Positions 42,661 to 50,352 of a stretch of DNA of 56,178 nucleotides are shown here, piece by piece. The notes beneath the pieces are model-generated. The model saw only the letters and a program-made list of their open reading frames with translations. It was not told the origin of the DNA and did no database searches. This DNA comes from Butyricicoccus pullicaecorum (GTDB lineage: Bacteria > Bacillota > Clostridia > Oscillospirales > Butyricicoccaceae). Numbering within the stretch: position 1 is the stretch's first letter; every line of letters starts with the position of its first letter. The stretch covers positions 1 to 56,178 of the forward strand of contig JAGZIW010000014.1 of assembly GCA_018366035.1 (NCBI GenBank), given 5' to 3'. The position numbers and the translations under genes are program-made.

Positions 42661-43785
42661 TTACAGGTAGACGCGCGGGATTCGGTTCGAAACCGCACAC
42701 AGCACCTCATAGGAAATGGTGCCCGCCGCCTGCGCCAGCGTGTCCGCCGTGACAGCTGCATCGCCAAAGACCGTCACGATATCTCCACGCGCGGCATGCA
42801 CGTGGGCAGGCAGACGTACCATGAGCATATCCATACACACACGTCCAATCACCGGAACCGCCTGCCCATCAATCACAACAGATGCCTTTCCCGAGCCTGC
42901 ACGCAGAAATCCATCTGCATAGCCGATGGCAACCACAGCTTCGCGGATTGGTTCCTTTGTCTTGTATGTACAGCCATAGCTGACAAGCCGCCCCGCCTCC
43001 AGCTCACGCACCTGTACAACATGGGTTTTGACAGTCATGACAGGGCGCACGCCAATGCGCACCGGATTGCTGGGGTCCGGCTGATAGCCGTAGAGGATAA
43101 TGCCTGCGCGCACCATATCCAGATAGCTGTCTGCATACTGCACGATACCGCCGCTGTTGGCACAGTGCTTGATTGGAATGGCAAGCCCTGCCTGCTCGAG
43201 TCCATCGCAGACCGCGCGAAACAGTGCAAGCTGCTGTCTTGTAAACTCGGTATCCTGCCCCGATGCGGTGTCAGAAACGGCGAAATGGGTAAATGCACCG
43301 TCTACCTGCAGCCCGGGCAGCTTGGCAATCTCCAAAAGAGTGTCGATGGTCTGCTGTGTATGGTGCGCCGGAAAGCCCAGACGCGACATGCCGGTATCCA
43401 GCGTGAAATGGATCTTGATGGGCTTCCCCTCTGCGCAGGCCGCCTTGGAAAACAATTCCGCCGTTTCACGGTCATAGACCGGCACGGTGATATCATGCCG
43501 AACGACCGCGGGCATATCGGCTTCATCGACATATCCCAAAATCAAAATGGGTGCACGGATTCCAGCCGCACGCAGCTCCAGCGCCTCATCTCCGGTGGCA
43601 ACACCAAAATATGCTGCGCCGCGCCGTTCCAGACAATGTGCCACCGGCACCGCGCCATGTCCATAGGCATTCGCCTTGACAATGCACAGTACCGGACGAT
43701 CCGCATGCTTTTGTATCACATCAAAATTATGCTCAAGCGCAGACAAATCGATCTCCGCCCAAGCGCGATTCTGGTTCATTCCCAT
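42661..43785 (-). CDS. alr: Alanine racemase
   Basis: A 374-residue PLP enzyme that interconverts L- and D-alanine for peptidoglycan. The PLP Lys is in VKANAYGHG near residue 38, and the C-terminal domain supplies the second catalytic Tyr around LVSYGCTY and GYADGFLR. AAGGAG lies 7-8 bases before ATG 43785. It is 11 bases downstream of the GerS-like gene and upstream of mazF, forming one operon. Confidence 0.95.
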   Translation of the reverse strand: MGMNQNRAWAEIDLSALEHNFDVIQKHADRPVLCIVKANAYGHGAVPVAHCLERRGAAYFGVATGDEALELRAAGIRAPILILGYVDEADMPAVVRHDITVPVYDRETAELFSKAACAEGKPIKIHFTLDTGMSRLGFPAHHTQQTIDTLLEIAKLPGLQVDGAFTHFAVSDTASGQDTEFTRQQLALFRAVCDGLEQAGLAIPIKHCANSGGIVQYADSYLDMVRAGIILYGYQPDPSNPVRIGVRPVMTVKTHVVQVRELEAGRLVSYGCTYKTKEPIREAVVAIGYADGFLRAGSGKASVVIDGQAVPVIGRVCMDMLMVRLPAHVHAARGDIVTVFGDAAVTADTLAQAAGTISYEVLCAVSNRIPRVYL

Positions 43786-43796
43786 GTTGGTTCTCC

Positions 43797-44381
43797 TTAG
43801 CTCTGCTCGAATTGCTCAAAAAACAGTGTCACCCGCTTTTGTCCGTCACAATACAGTTCGGTACACAGCGGCGCCATGGTGTCCGGCTCCAGCCAGACGG
43901 TCTTGGAAATTTCAGGCTGCACATCTATGGTTTCATAATGCAGGCTGACCGCCTGCACCCCGTCTATGGTATCCTTGCCGATTTCGGTCGGTTCTCCCGT
44001 ACAGAGGTCATACATCAAATCGGCAATGGCGTCCACAGGAGTCAGCCCTGAAACGGCATCGCGCCCAAACTCCAATGCGGCGTCCTGATATTGCAGGGTA
44101 AAGTCCTGCTGTCCGGCAATTTCCACCGCTACTCCAGCAATGGCTTCCGGCTCGGTCACTGTCAGCAAATCATTATCTTCTTTATTATACTCGTAATCGA
44201 CGCGGTATTCCAGCGCAGATTGTCCAAAATCACATAAAATTTTGACCTCCATCTGTGCCGCCTGCAAGTTCTCAAAGTGTCCGCGCACAGTTTCTCCGGC
44301 TGGCGGTACCGATTTTCCGCACCCACTGACAAAAACCGCAAGCAGTACACATAAGATTCCATGTTTCAAGCAGTTCCACAC
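43797..44381 (-). CDS. GerS-like lipoprotein (LolA-type fold suspected)
   Basis: A 194-residue lipoprotein with a signal peptide ending in the lipobox FVSGC (lipidation at C21). The mature part alternates short strands (FENLQAAQMEVKILCDFGQSALEYRVDYEY), as in LolA/RseB-like folds. In Clostridioides difficile the germination lipoprotein gene gerS adjoins an alanine racemase gene (alr2), the same arrangement as here, so a sporulation or germination role is inferred from synteny. The start is GTG 44381 preceded by AAAAGGAAAGG. Sequence identity to GerS was not measured. Confidence 0.6.
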   Translation of the reverse strand: MWNCLKHGILCVLLAVFVSGCGKSVPPAGETVRGHFENLQAAQMEVKILCDFGQSALEYRVDYEYNKEDNDLLTVTEPEAIAGVAVEIAGQQDFTLQYQDAALEFGRDAVSGLTPVDAIADLMYDLCTGEPTEIGKDTIDGVQAVSLHYETIDVQPEISKTVWLEPDTMAPLCTELYCDGQKRVTLFFEQFEQS

Positions 44382-44481
44382 CCTTTCCTTTTATCATACG
44401 GTCTTGCTTACTGTATCTCTATGTATATCAGCGTATCGGATATGCCCTTTTGAAAAATTTTCAATTTTTTCAAAAATACCG

Positions 44482-44510
44482 TTGACAAAAGCTTTTTCAG
44501 CCGATATAAT
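44482..44510 (+). promoter_or_regulatory. Promoter of tRNA-Pro(CGG)
   Basis: Perfect TTGACA (44482-44487) and TATAAT (44505-44510) with a 17-base spacer, about 30 bases before the tRNA. Confidence 0.88.
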
Positions 44511-44541
44511 AAAGAAGCTGTCAACAAACGGCGTGTTAAAA

Positions 44542-44619
44542 TCGAGGTGTGGCTCAGCTTGGTAGAGCGCTTCGTTCGGGACGAAGAGGCCGCAGGTTCG
44601 AATCCTGTCACCTCGACCA
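44542..44619 (+). tRNA. tRNA-Pro (anticodon CGG)
   Basis: The acceptor TCGAGGT/ACCTCGA is complete, the anticodon arm is CTTCG-TTCGGGA-CGAAG (anticodon CGG), the T-loop is TTCGAAT, and CCA is encoded. Confidence 0.96.
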
Positions 44620-44621
44620 TC

Positions 44622-44652
44622 AAAAGGAACTGCAAATGCAGTTCCTTTTTTT
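44622..44652 (+). terminator. Intrinsic terminator of tRNA-Pro(CGG)
   Basis: AAAAGGAACTGC (44622-44633) pairs with GCAGTTCCTTTT (44638-44649), followed by T. Confidence 0.88.
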
Positions 44653-44700
44653 GTCTGTCCAAAATGTGCCGCGCGCCTGCGGCGAAATAAAAAAAACCAC

Positions 44701-44729
44701 TTGACAAAGCGCCCTGCCTGTATTACACT
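44701..44729 (+). promoter_or_regulatory. Promoter of the T-box/trpB2 unit
   Basis: TTGACA (44701-44706) and TACACT (44724-44729) with a 17-base spacer, directly before the T-box leader. Confidence 0.75.
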
Positions 44730-44744
44730 TGACTAAACCAATAA

Positions 44745-45030
44745 ACCGTTGAAGAAGAAGAGTACCCAAGGATTTGATGTTTTCCAGAGAGCCGCGGCAG
44801 GTGAGAGCGCGGCAAACAGCAGCTTGGCGAATGGGCTTCTGAGGGCATAGCGAACAGACACCATGTCTTAGTAGTGCGACGGGATCTCCGCCCGTTATCA
44901 AGGGAGTTTGCATTCGTAATTTCGGCTGCAAAATGAGTGGACGTATTTTTTCGTCAATTTGGGTGGCACCGCAGAGGTTTAGGCCTTTGTCCCAGAGAAA
45001 TCTTTCTTGGGGACAAAGGCTTTTTCTTTT
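44745..45030 (+). promoter_or_regulatory. T-box riboswitch, probably tryptophan-specific
   Basis: The leader has a long stem I ending in a GCCGCG/CGCGGC hairpin (about 44793-44815). The specifier loop reads GAATGGGC, giving a likely UGG (Trp) specifier at 44832-44834. The conserved T-box GGGTGGCACCGCAG lies at 44961-44974. The terminator pairs GCCTTTGTCCC (44983-44993) with GGGACAAAGGC (45010-45020) and is followed by T-tracts. Uncharged tRNA-Trp would favour the antiterminator and expression of the tryptophan synthase gene downstream. Confidence 0.9.
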
Positions 45031-45061
45031 TCCCCGCAATGCAAAAAGGAGTGTGCAAACC

Positions 45062-46441
45062 ATGTCTCAAATTCCACATCGTCTCTATCTCACCGAAGAA
45101 CAGCTTCCCAAGCAGTGGTTCAACCTGCGCGCCGTGATGCCCGAGCAGCCTGACCCCATGCTGCACCCTGCGACAGGCAAGCCCATCACAGAAAGCGATC
45201 TTTCTCCGATTTTCTGCGAGGAGCTGGCACGGCAGGAGCTGGACAGTACCACGGAATTTATAGATATTCCAGAGGATATTCAGGAAATTTATAAAATGTA
45301 CCGTCCCTCTCCCCTGATTCGCGCCTACGCGCTCGAAAAGGCGCTGGATACCCCCGCAAAAATCTACTATAAATTTGAGGGCAACAACACCTCCGGCTCA
45401 CACAAGCTCAACTCTGCCATCGCGCAGGCATACTATGCCAAGCAGCAAGGGCTTTCCGGTGTGACCACGGAAACAGGCGCGGGTCAGTGGGGCACGGCAC
45501 TGAGCGAGGCCTGCAGCTATTTCGGGCTGACCTGTGATGTCTTTATGGTCAAATGCTCGTATGAGCAAAAGCCCTTCCGCAAATCGGTCATGCGTGTCTT
45601 TGATGCGTCCATTACCCCGTCCCCCTCTATGACCACCAAGGTCGGTCAGCAGATTTTGTCGCAGACCCCTGACACGACCGGAAGCCTTGGCTGCGCCATC
45701 TCGGAGGCTGTGGAGGCTGCCATAGAAAGCGGCGGCAGCAAGCGCTATGTGCTGGGTTCGGTGCTCAATCAGGTTCTTTTGCACCAGTCCATTATCGGGC
45801 TGGAGACCAAGACCGCAATGGAGCAGCTCGGCGAATATCCCGACATCGTCATCGGCTGTGCCGGCGGCGGCTCCAATCTCGGCGGGCTGATTGCTCCCTT
45901 TATGGCAGATAAGCTGCGCGGGCTTCGAAACCCGCGTATCCTCGCCGCAGAACCCGCTTCCTGTCCGTCTCTGACCCGCGGCAAATATGCGTATGATTTC
46001 TGTGATACCGGCAAAGTCACGCCGCTGTCCCGTATGTATACACTAGGCTCAGGCTTTATCCCCTCCGCCAACCATGCAGGCGGCCTGCGTTATCACGGCA
46101 TGAGCCCCATTCTCTCCAAACTCTATCATGATGGGTATATGGAGGCAGCCGCTTACGAGCAGTCCCGTGTATTTGAGGCAGCCGTTCTGTTCGCAAAGCG
46201 TGAAACCATTCTGCCTGCACCGGAATCCGCTCATGCAATCCGCGCCGCAATCGACGAGGCACTGCGCTGCAAGGAGTCCGGACAATCCAAGACCATTCTG
46301 TTCGGTCTCACGGGCACAGGATATTTTGATATGCTTGCATACGAAAGCTATCTCAGCGGCACCATGCAGGATTATATCCCTACCGACGCAGAACTGCAGC
46401 AGGGCTTTGATTCGCTGCCGAAAATCCCACAGAATTCATAA
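45062..46441 (+). CDS. trpB: TrpB2-type tryptophan synthase beta chain
   Basis: A 459-residue PLP enzyme of the long TrpB2 subgroup. It has an N-terminal extension (RLYLTEEQLPKQWFNLRAVMPEQPDPML), the PLP Lys in NNTSGSHKLNSA, VTTETGAGQWG, the phosphate loop CAGGGSNLGG, and a C-terminal FGLTGTGYFDM. AAGGAG precedes ATG 45062. Unlike TrpB1 it stands alone, with no trpA or other trp gene nearby, and is controlled by the T-box above. It most likely makes tryptophan from free indole and serine (inference). Hairpin 46490-46529 follows. Confidence 0.92.
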   Translation: MSQIPHRLYLTEEQLPKQWFNLRAVMPEQPDPMLHPATGKPITESDLSPIFCEELARQELDSTTEFIDIPEDIQEIYKMYRPSPLIRAYALEKALDTPAKIYYKFEGNNTSGSHKLNSAIAQAYYAKQQGLSGVTTETGAGQWGTALSEACSYFGLTCDVFMVKCSYEQKPFRKSVMRVFDASITPSPSMTTKVGQQILSQTPDTTGSLGCAISEAVEAAIESGGSKRYVLGSVLNQVLLHQSIIGLETKTAMEQLGEYPDIVIGCAGGGSNLGGLIAPFMADKLRGLRNPRILAAEPASCPSLTRGKYAYDFCDTGKVTPLSRMYTLGSGFIPSANHAGGLRYHGMSPILSKLYHDGYMEAAAYEQSRVFEAAVLFAKRETILPAPESAHAIRAAIDEALRCKESGQSKTILFGLTGTGYFDMLAYESYLSGTMQDYIPTDAELQQGFDSLPKIPQNS

Positions 46442-46489
46442 CCTCCAAAATATTCTTTCGCAAGGCAGCAACCAGATTTTACACAGCAA

Positions 46490-46529
46490 AATGCCCGAGA
46501 TCGCGCATTGATGTGCGGTTTCGGGCATT
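46490..46529. terminator. Hairpin between convergent trpB2 and EamA genes
   Basis: AATGCCCGA (46490-46498) pairs with TCGGGCATT (46521-46529), with further inner pairing. The T-rich side (ATTTTG) is on the minus strand, so it better suits the EamA transcript, about 90 bases past its stop. Confidence 0.6.
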
Positions 46530-46618
46530 CTTCGTCCAAAACGCTTTGCGCGGCGGACGCCTCAAAAAAAACAGAACTTTTCGGTGGGCGCGGTACATCG
46601 AAAACAGATGCGCCCCTT

Positions 46619-47485
46619 TTATGCAGGCTGTTTCTTGTTATACAGGAACATGGCAACGGATACGCCGCAAATGATGCAGTAACCCAATACACTGAGCCAG
46701 TCTGGAATCTGCCCAAACAAAAGAAAGCCCAAAACAGCGGCAAATATCACCTGTGAATAATCAAATACGGAAATTTCACGCGCCGGTGCATTGGCATAAG
46801 CGGCGGTAATGGAAAACTGTCCGCCGGCAGCAGCAAGCCCCGCCCCCAACAGCATCAAGACCTGCGTTGCTGTCATGGGCTCGGCATAGAGCAGCAGCCA
46901 TGGCACCAGCACCAGACAGGAGAAGCCGGAAAAGAAGCACACAATATAGGCACTGTGCTCCCCACGCTGTGTGAGGGCGCGCACTGCGGTGTAGGCAGCG
47001 CCCGCACAAATGCCGCCGCACAGCCCTATCAGGGCGGGGAAAAACGCTGTTAAGTCAAAACTCGGCTTAATGATGCACAGTGCACCGGCAAAGGCAGTAC
47101 AAATGCCAAGTGCCTGAACCGGTGTTACCTTTTCATGCAAAAACCAAAGCGAAAACAGGATTGCCGCAAAGGGAGAGAGTTTGTTGAGCATGGAGGCATC
47201 TGACAGCAGCAGATGGTCGATTGCATAATAATTACACAGGATTCCAATGGTACCAAAGCCCGCACGCACGAGCAGCAGCGGCAGATTTCCCTTTTGCCAG
47301 ATAAAGTCCCCTCGCTCGCGCAGCAGCACAAAGATTGCAAACACAAGTGCAACCGCATTGCGGAAAAAGCTCTTTTGCATAGAAGGCAAATCGCCTGCCA
47401 AGCGCACGAAAACATTCATGAGCGCAAAGCAGAATGCCGAGCACAAAATAAACAGGATTCCTTTGGTCTTTTTGCTGAGATTCAT
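46619..47485 (-). CDS. EamA/DMT-family permease
   Basis: A 288-residue membrane protein with about ten hydrophobic segments arranged as two EamA repeats (roughly 10-140 and 150-285), typical of drug/metabolite transporters. GGAGG precedes ATG 47485; the ten upstream codons are unsupported. Substrate unknown. It diverges from the folT unit. Confidence 0.9.
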   Translation of the reverse strand: MNLSKKTKGILFILCSAFCFALMNVFVRLAGDLPSMQKSFFRNAVALVFAIFVLLRERGDFIWQKGNLPLLLVRAGFGTIGILCNYYAIDHLLLSDASMLNKLSPFAAILFSLWFLHEKVTPVQALGICTAFAGALCIIKPSFDLTAFFPALIGLCGGICAGAAYTAVRALTQRGEHSAYIVCFFSGFSCLVLVPWLLLYAEPMTATQVLMLLGAGLAAAGGQFSITAAYANAPAREISVFDYSQVIFAAVLGFLLFGQIPDWLSVLGYCIICGVSVAMFLYNKKQPA

Positions 47486-47669
47486 AAGTAACCTCCTAAA
47501 ATGATTTTCTTTCATTTTCTATGATACCATGTATTCCAGATGCTGACCAGTTTGATTTGTCTGTCCAACCCAAATGAATGTCAAAAATTCGTAAATATTC
47601 TCTTTCGAAATCGCGAAAAAACGGACGGACGTTTTTTGCGGCTCCGCTTTTGTGCGTCTTTCCTTTCCT

Positions 47670-47715
47670 CGTCTAACCTAATCTGATCTATCCTATCCTT
47701 TCCTATCCTATCCTC
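47670..47715. repeat. Imperfect pyrimidine-rich pentamer repeat (TCCTA/TCCTT)
   Basis: A run of TCCTA, TCCTT and related pentamers lies in the gap between the EamA and folT genes. It is low-complexity DNA without an ORF. Confidence 0.5.
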
Positions 47716-47720
47716 GTCTG

Positions 47721-47750
47721 GGTCGACCATTGGTCAACCCATGGTCAACC
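47721..47750. promoter_or_regulatory. Three GGTC(A/G)ACC iterons, 11-bp period
   Basis: GGTCGACC (47721-47728), GGTCAACC (47732-47739) and GGTCAACC (47743-47750) recur at exactly 11-base intervals, about one DNA turn, and end 23 bases before the -35 of the folT promoter. The even phasing suggests a protein-binding array acting on folT or on the divergent EamA gene. Confidence 0.5.
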
Positions 47751-47773
47751 ACCCAAAGAATGGAGATATTTTC

Positions 47774-47801
47774 TTGACAAACGCAGGATATGGACTACAA
47801 T
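47774..47801 (+). promoter_or_regulatory. Promoter of the folT unit
   Basis: TTGACA (47774-47779) and TACAAT (47796-47801) with a 16-base spacer, just before the riboswitch. Confidence 0.8.
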
Positions 47802-47810
47802 AAAATATAA

Positions 47811-47915
47811 AAGCAGAGTAGATTGCTGTGCGTGAAGTGCTGTCGGAACGGGGAGTTGTCCGATAGACGAAAGGAAATATTTTTCCTGCGGTACAGCGGT
47901 CGCATCCCGCTGCAC
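47811..47915 (+). promoter_or_regulatory. Tetrahydrofolate (THF) riboswitch
   Basis: The leader matches the folT-type THF riboswitch in order: AGAGTAG, GCGTGAAGTG, GGGGAGTTGTCC, GACGAAAGG, and GCGG...GGTCGCATCCCGCT at the 3' side. The gene downstream is a folate-type ECF S-component, the usual partner. A hairpin at 47935-47972 pairs ACCTC (47935-47939) with GAGGT (47968-47972) of the ribosome site, pointing to control of translation initiation. Confidence 0.85.
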
Positions 47916-47978
47916 ACAATTTCAGAGCGGTCATACCTCTTGAAAATGCGTGCATTCAAATTTTCTGGAGGTGTTTTT

Positions 47979-48551
47979 ATGGAAAAACAAAAAAATGTGT
48001 TTCGCCGCTCCCTTGACGAACTCAAATCCCCGCGCACATTGGTCATTACCGCCATGCTCATTGCGCTCAATCTGGTCTTTGACCTCACCGGACTTAAAAT
48101 CTACATCACACCGGAAACGCGCATCTCGGTCGGCTTTGTGTGCAATGCCTCGGTCGGCATGCTCTACGGTCCGGCCGTCGGCATGATGACCGGATTTTGT
48201 ACCGATATCCTCGGCTTTCTGCTAAGCCCCAACAATCCCAGCGGATACTTCCCCGGGTATACACTGACAGCGATTACAGGCGGCCTGCTCTATGGTCTTT
48301 GGCTATATAAGGGACGTCCCTCTATTGCCCGCTGCATCGGCGCAAAGCTGTGTGTAAATTTTTTCTGCAATATTCTGCTCAATACCTTGTGGAGTGCCAT
48401 TCTCTTTCAAAAAGGCTTCTGGGTACTGCTCCCCGGCAGGCTCATGAAAAACATCTTTCTACTACCCTTTGAGGTTGCCCTGCTGTGGATAGTAGCAAAT
48501 GTTGTGCTTCGGCAATTCCGCAGAGTATTTTCAGACTCTGTCAGTTCCTGA
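47979..48551 (+). CDS. folT: Folate ECF transporter S-component
   Basis: A 190-residue membrane protein with about six hydrophobic segments, of the FolT family of substrate-specificity components. Family stretches include LVITAMLIALNLVFD, VGFVCNASVGMLYGPAVGMMTGFCTDILGF and GYTLTAITGGLLYGLWLY. GGAGGTG precedes ATG 47979. It needs the EcfA/A'/T module, which is not in this window, to import folate. The THF riboswitch upstream makes the ligand assignment much firmer than sequence alone. Confidence 0.9.
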   Translation: MEKQKNVFRRSLDELKSPRTLVITAMLIALNLVFDLTGLKIYITPETRISVGFVCNASVGMLYGPAVGMMTGFCTDILGFLLSPNNPSGYFPGYTLTAITGGLLYGLWLYKGRPSIARCIGAKLCVNFFCNILLNTLWSAILFQKGFWVLLPGRLMKNIFLLPFEVALLWIVANVVLRQFRRVFSDSVSS

Positions 48552-48557
48552 ACCTAT

Positions 48558-48592
48558 AAATCCCCTGATTCCAGCTTTCAGGGGATTTTTCG
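48558..48592 (+). terminator. Intrinsic terminator of folT
   Basis: AAATCCCCTG (48558-48567) pairs with CAGGGGATTT (48579-48588), followed by T. Confidence 0.85.
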
Positions 48593-48624
48593 CGCTGTTT
48601 CCCGCCTTTTTCCTCAAGAAACAC

Positions 48625-48653
48625 TTTACAACCAGTAATAATATGGGTATAAT
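48625..48653 (+). promoter_or_regulatory. Promoter of the XRE regulator
   Basis: TTTACA (48625-48630) and TATAAT (48648-48653) with a 17-base spacer, 31 bases before the start. Confidence 0.7.
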
Positions 48654-48684
48654 ATATATACTTTTATGACGGAGTTTGACGAAG

Positions 48685-49401
48685 ATGGCAAGTGACTTTT
48701 CAAGAACCCTTGCGCTGTTGCGCCGTGAAAAGAAAATAAGCCAACGCACCGCGGCAACCGATTTGGGCGTATCGCAGGCGTTGCTCAGTCACTATGAGAA
48801 CGGACTGCGTGAGCCCGGGCTCAACTTTGTTGTGCGCGCAGCGGACTACTATGGCGTATCCTGTGACTATCTGCTGGGGCGCTCCATGGCGCGTGACGGC
48901 TCCTCTGTGCCGGCTGTCAGACTGCACGATGCCTGTGCCGACGGTACCGGCAATCCAGAAAATCCGTTTCTCCTGCAGCGCCGTCTCGTGGTCAACGCGG
49001 CTGCCCTGCTGTTCGATATCTCTGAAAAGGCAGGCTCTGAACAGCTGTCCTCAGAGATTGCAACCTATTTATCTATGGCAATCTATAAGGTATTTCGTTA
49101 CCTCTATGCTGCCGACCCCAGCGGAGTCGAGGAGGCATTCCGCACGGCAAGCGAACACTTTGACTGCCTGTGCAACGCACAGATGAACCTGAGCGAACTG
49201 CGGATTCGTGCCGCTGCAAAGGGACTGGGCGGCTTCGGACTGGACCGCGAGGAGCTTCAGCTGCCTTCCCTTCAGCCCGCCGATCTCGCACGCAATTTCC
49301 CCAATCTGTCCTCATCTATGCTGACCCTGCTGCAAGCCGTTGCGGACCATATCACCCCGCTCGAAACCGCACGTCCATCTGCCGACAAGCGCGGCAAATA
49401 A
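48685..49401 (+). CDS. XRE-family transcriptional regulator
   Basis: A 238-residue protein with an N-terminal HTH_3 domain (about 8-62: LALLRREKKISQRTAATDLGVSQALLSHYENGLREPGLNFVVRAADYYGVSCDYLLGRS). A helical C-terminal domain of about 150 residues has no family I recognise. GGAG at 48671 favours ATG 48685 over the TTG at 48676. The short promoter-to-start leader and its own promoter suggest a stand-alone regulator; the targets are unknown. Confidence 0.87.
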   Translation: MASDFSRTLALLRREKKISQRTAATDLGVSQALLSHYENGLREPGLNFVVRAADYYGVSCDYLLGRSMARDGSSVPAVRLHDACADGTGNPENPFLLQRRLVVNAAALLFDISEKAGSEQLSSEIATYLSMAIYKVFRYLYAADPSGVEEAFRTASEHFDCLCNAQMNLSELRIRAAAKGLGGFGLDREELQLPSLQPADLARNFPNLSSSMLTLLQAVADHITPLETARPSADKRGK

Positions 49402-49437
49402 CGCCTTGAATTTTTTTGAGAAATTATCAAAAACTTG

Positions 49438-49469
49438 TTGACAGAGTGCGCTTTTCATGATATTATAAT
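49438..49469 (+). promoter_or_regulatory. Promoter of the tRNA-Thr-Tyr-Tyr cluster
   Basis: TTGACA (49438-49443) with TATTAT (49461-49466) at a 17-base spacing, or the overlapping TATAAT (49464-49469) at 20. Confidence 0.7.
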
Positions 49470-49517
49470 ATACGTCGCTGAGCTAAATCATTCGCACAGC
49501 GGCACAGAGATGAAGAT

Positions 49518-49593
49518 GCTGGTGTAGCTCAGTTGGTAGAGCAGCTGATTTGTAATCAGCAGGTCGGGGGTTCAAGTCCGTCCACCAGCTCCA
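49518..49593 (+). tRNA. tRNA-Thr (anticodon UGU)
   Basis: The acceptor GCTGGTG/CACCAGC is complete, the anticodon arm is GCTGA-TTTGTAA-TCAGC (anticodon TGT), the T-loop is TTCAAGT, and CCA is encoded. Confidence 0.96.
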
Positions 49594-49615
49594 CTTTCAT
49601 CACAAAACTTTATAT

Positions 49616-49700
49616 GGGAGGTTTCCCGAGCGGCCAAAGGGAACAGACTGTAAATCTGTCGTCTATGACTTCGATGGTTCGAATCCATCACCTCCCACCA
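49616..49700 (+). tRNA. tRNA-Tyr (anticodon GUA), copy 1
   Basis: A class II tRNA with acceptor GGGAGGT/ACCTCCC, anticodon arm ACAGA-CTGTAAA-TCTGT (anticodon GTA), a long variable arm and encoded CCA. It differs from copy 2 by one base in the D-loop region. Confidence 0.96.
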
Positions 49701-49729
49701 CTTCTTTTAGATACCGTATGGTATCTATT

Positions 49730-50329
49730 CTATTCTCTGCACAAGTTTGATGCGCTTTTGCGGAATATCAACTTTATACGGGAGGTTTCCCGAGTGGCCA
49801 AAGGGAACAGACTGTAAATCTGTCGTCTATGACTTCGATGGTTCGAATCCATCACCTCCCACCAAACAAAAAAGACACCGTTCGCGGTGTCTTTTTTGAT
49901 TTCAGTCAGCTGCACAACTCCCCCTGTTCTGGTGACCGAAAAGCGTGCATTTTCCGCATGGCTGATATGTCCCTCAAATACTACGGTATAGCCCAGCGCC
50001 TGCGGCGTTTCGCACACCATTGCCGCGACCTGCCTGCCTTTTACAAACACCAGCCGCAAAACGCCCTCGCTGTATCCCTCTCGAATGGCGGAACTGCGAA
50101 AGCCAATCACCGCTTCGATTTCCTCCCGCGGCGTATAGGGTGCAAACGTATAAACCGTATCCCATGCAAACGGCACCACCTCATTGAGTGTGACCGTATC
50201 CTTGCGTATACCAGTTATGGCGGCTTGCAGCGCACGTTCCCGCTCTGTCCGCACACAATTCCCATACCACTGCAAGCCAGCGTACGCAGCAAGCAGCACA
50301 ACAATGACTGCCAGAATCCTTTTCTTCAT
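49730..50329 (-). CDS. Membrane-anchored protein of unknown function; frame runs on into antisense tRNA-Tyr
   Basis: A 199-residue frame with one N-terminal hydrophobic segment (about 5-22) and a domain (about 25-150) that I do not recognise. GGGAGG about 9 bases before ATG 50329 sets the start. The frame continues without a stop through the terminator at 49868 and antisense across tRNA-Tyr copy 2, so its last ~45 residues are encoded by tRNA-antisense DNA. The original stop was probably lost, or transcripts end at the hairpin and lack a stop. Confidence 0.6.
   Translation of the reverse strand: MKKRILAVIVVLLAAYAGLQWYGNCVRTERERALQAAITGIRKDTVTLNEVVPFAWDTVYTFAPYTPREEIEAVIGFRSSAIREGYSEGVLRLVFVKGRQVAAMVCETPQALGYTVVFEGHISHAENARFSVTRTGGVVQLTEIKKDTANGVFFVWWEVMDSNHRSHRRQIYSLFPLATRETSRIKLIFRKSASNLCRE
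49780..49864 (+). tRNA. tRNA-Tyr (anticodon GUA), copy 2
   Basis: Same structure as copy 1, with GTGG instead of GCGG in the D-arm. A UUCG-capped terminator follows directly. Confidence 0.96.
49868..49898. terminator. UUCG-tetraloop terminator after the tRNA cluster
   Basis: AAAAAAGACACCG pairs with CGGTGTCTTTTTT around TTCG (49868-49897). It ends the tRNA cluster and lies inside the 3' part of the opposing gene at 49730-50329. Confidence 0.88.
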
Positions 50330-50352
50330 CAATAACTTCCTCCCAAATACAC

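Noticed and set aside
47660..47750. CRISPR-like array
   Set aside because: The repeats are 5-8 bases long without spacers of constant protospacer length, and no cas genes are present; the phased 8-mers fit protein-binding sites better.
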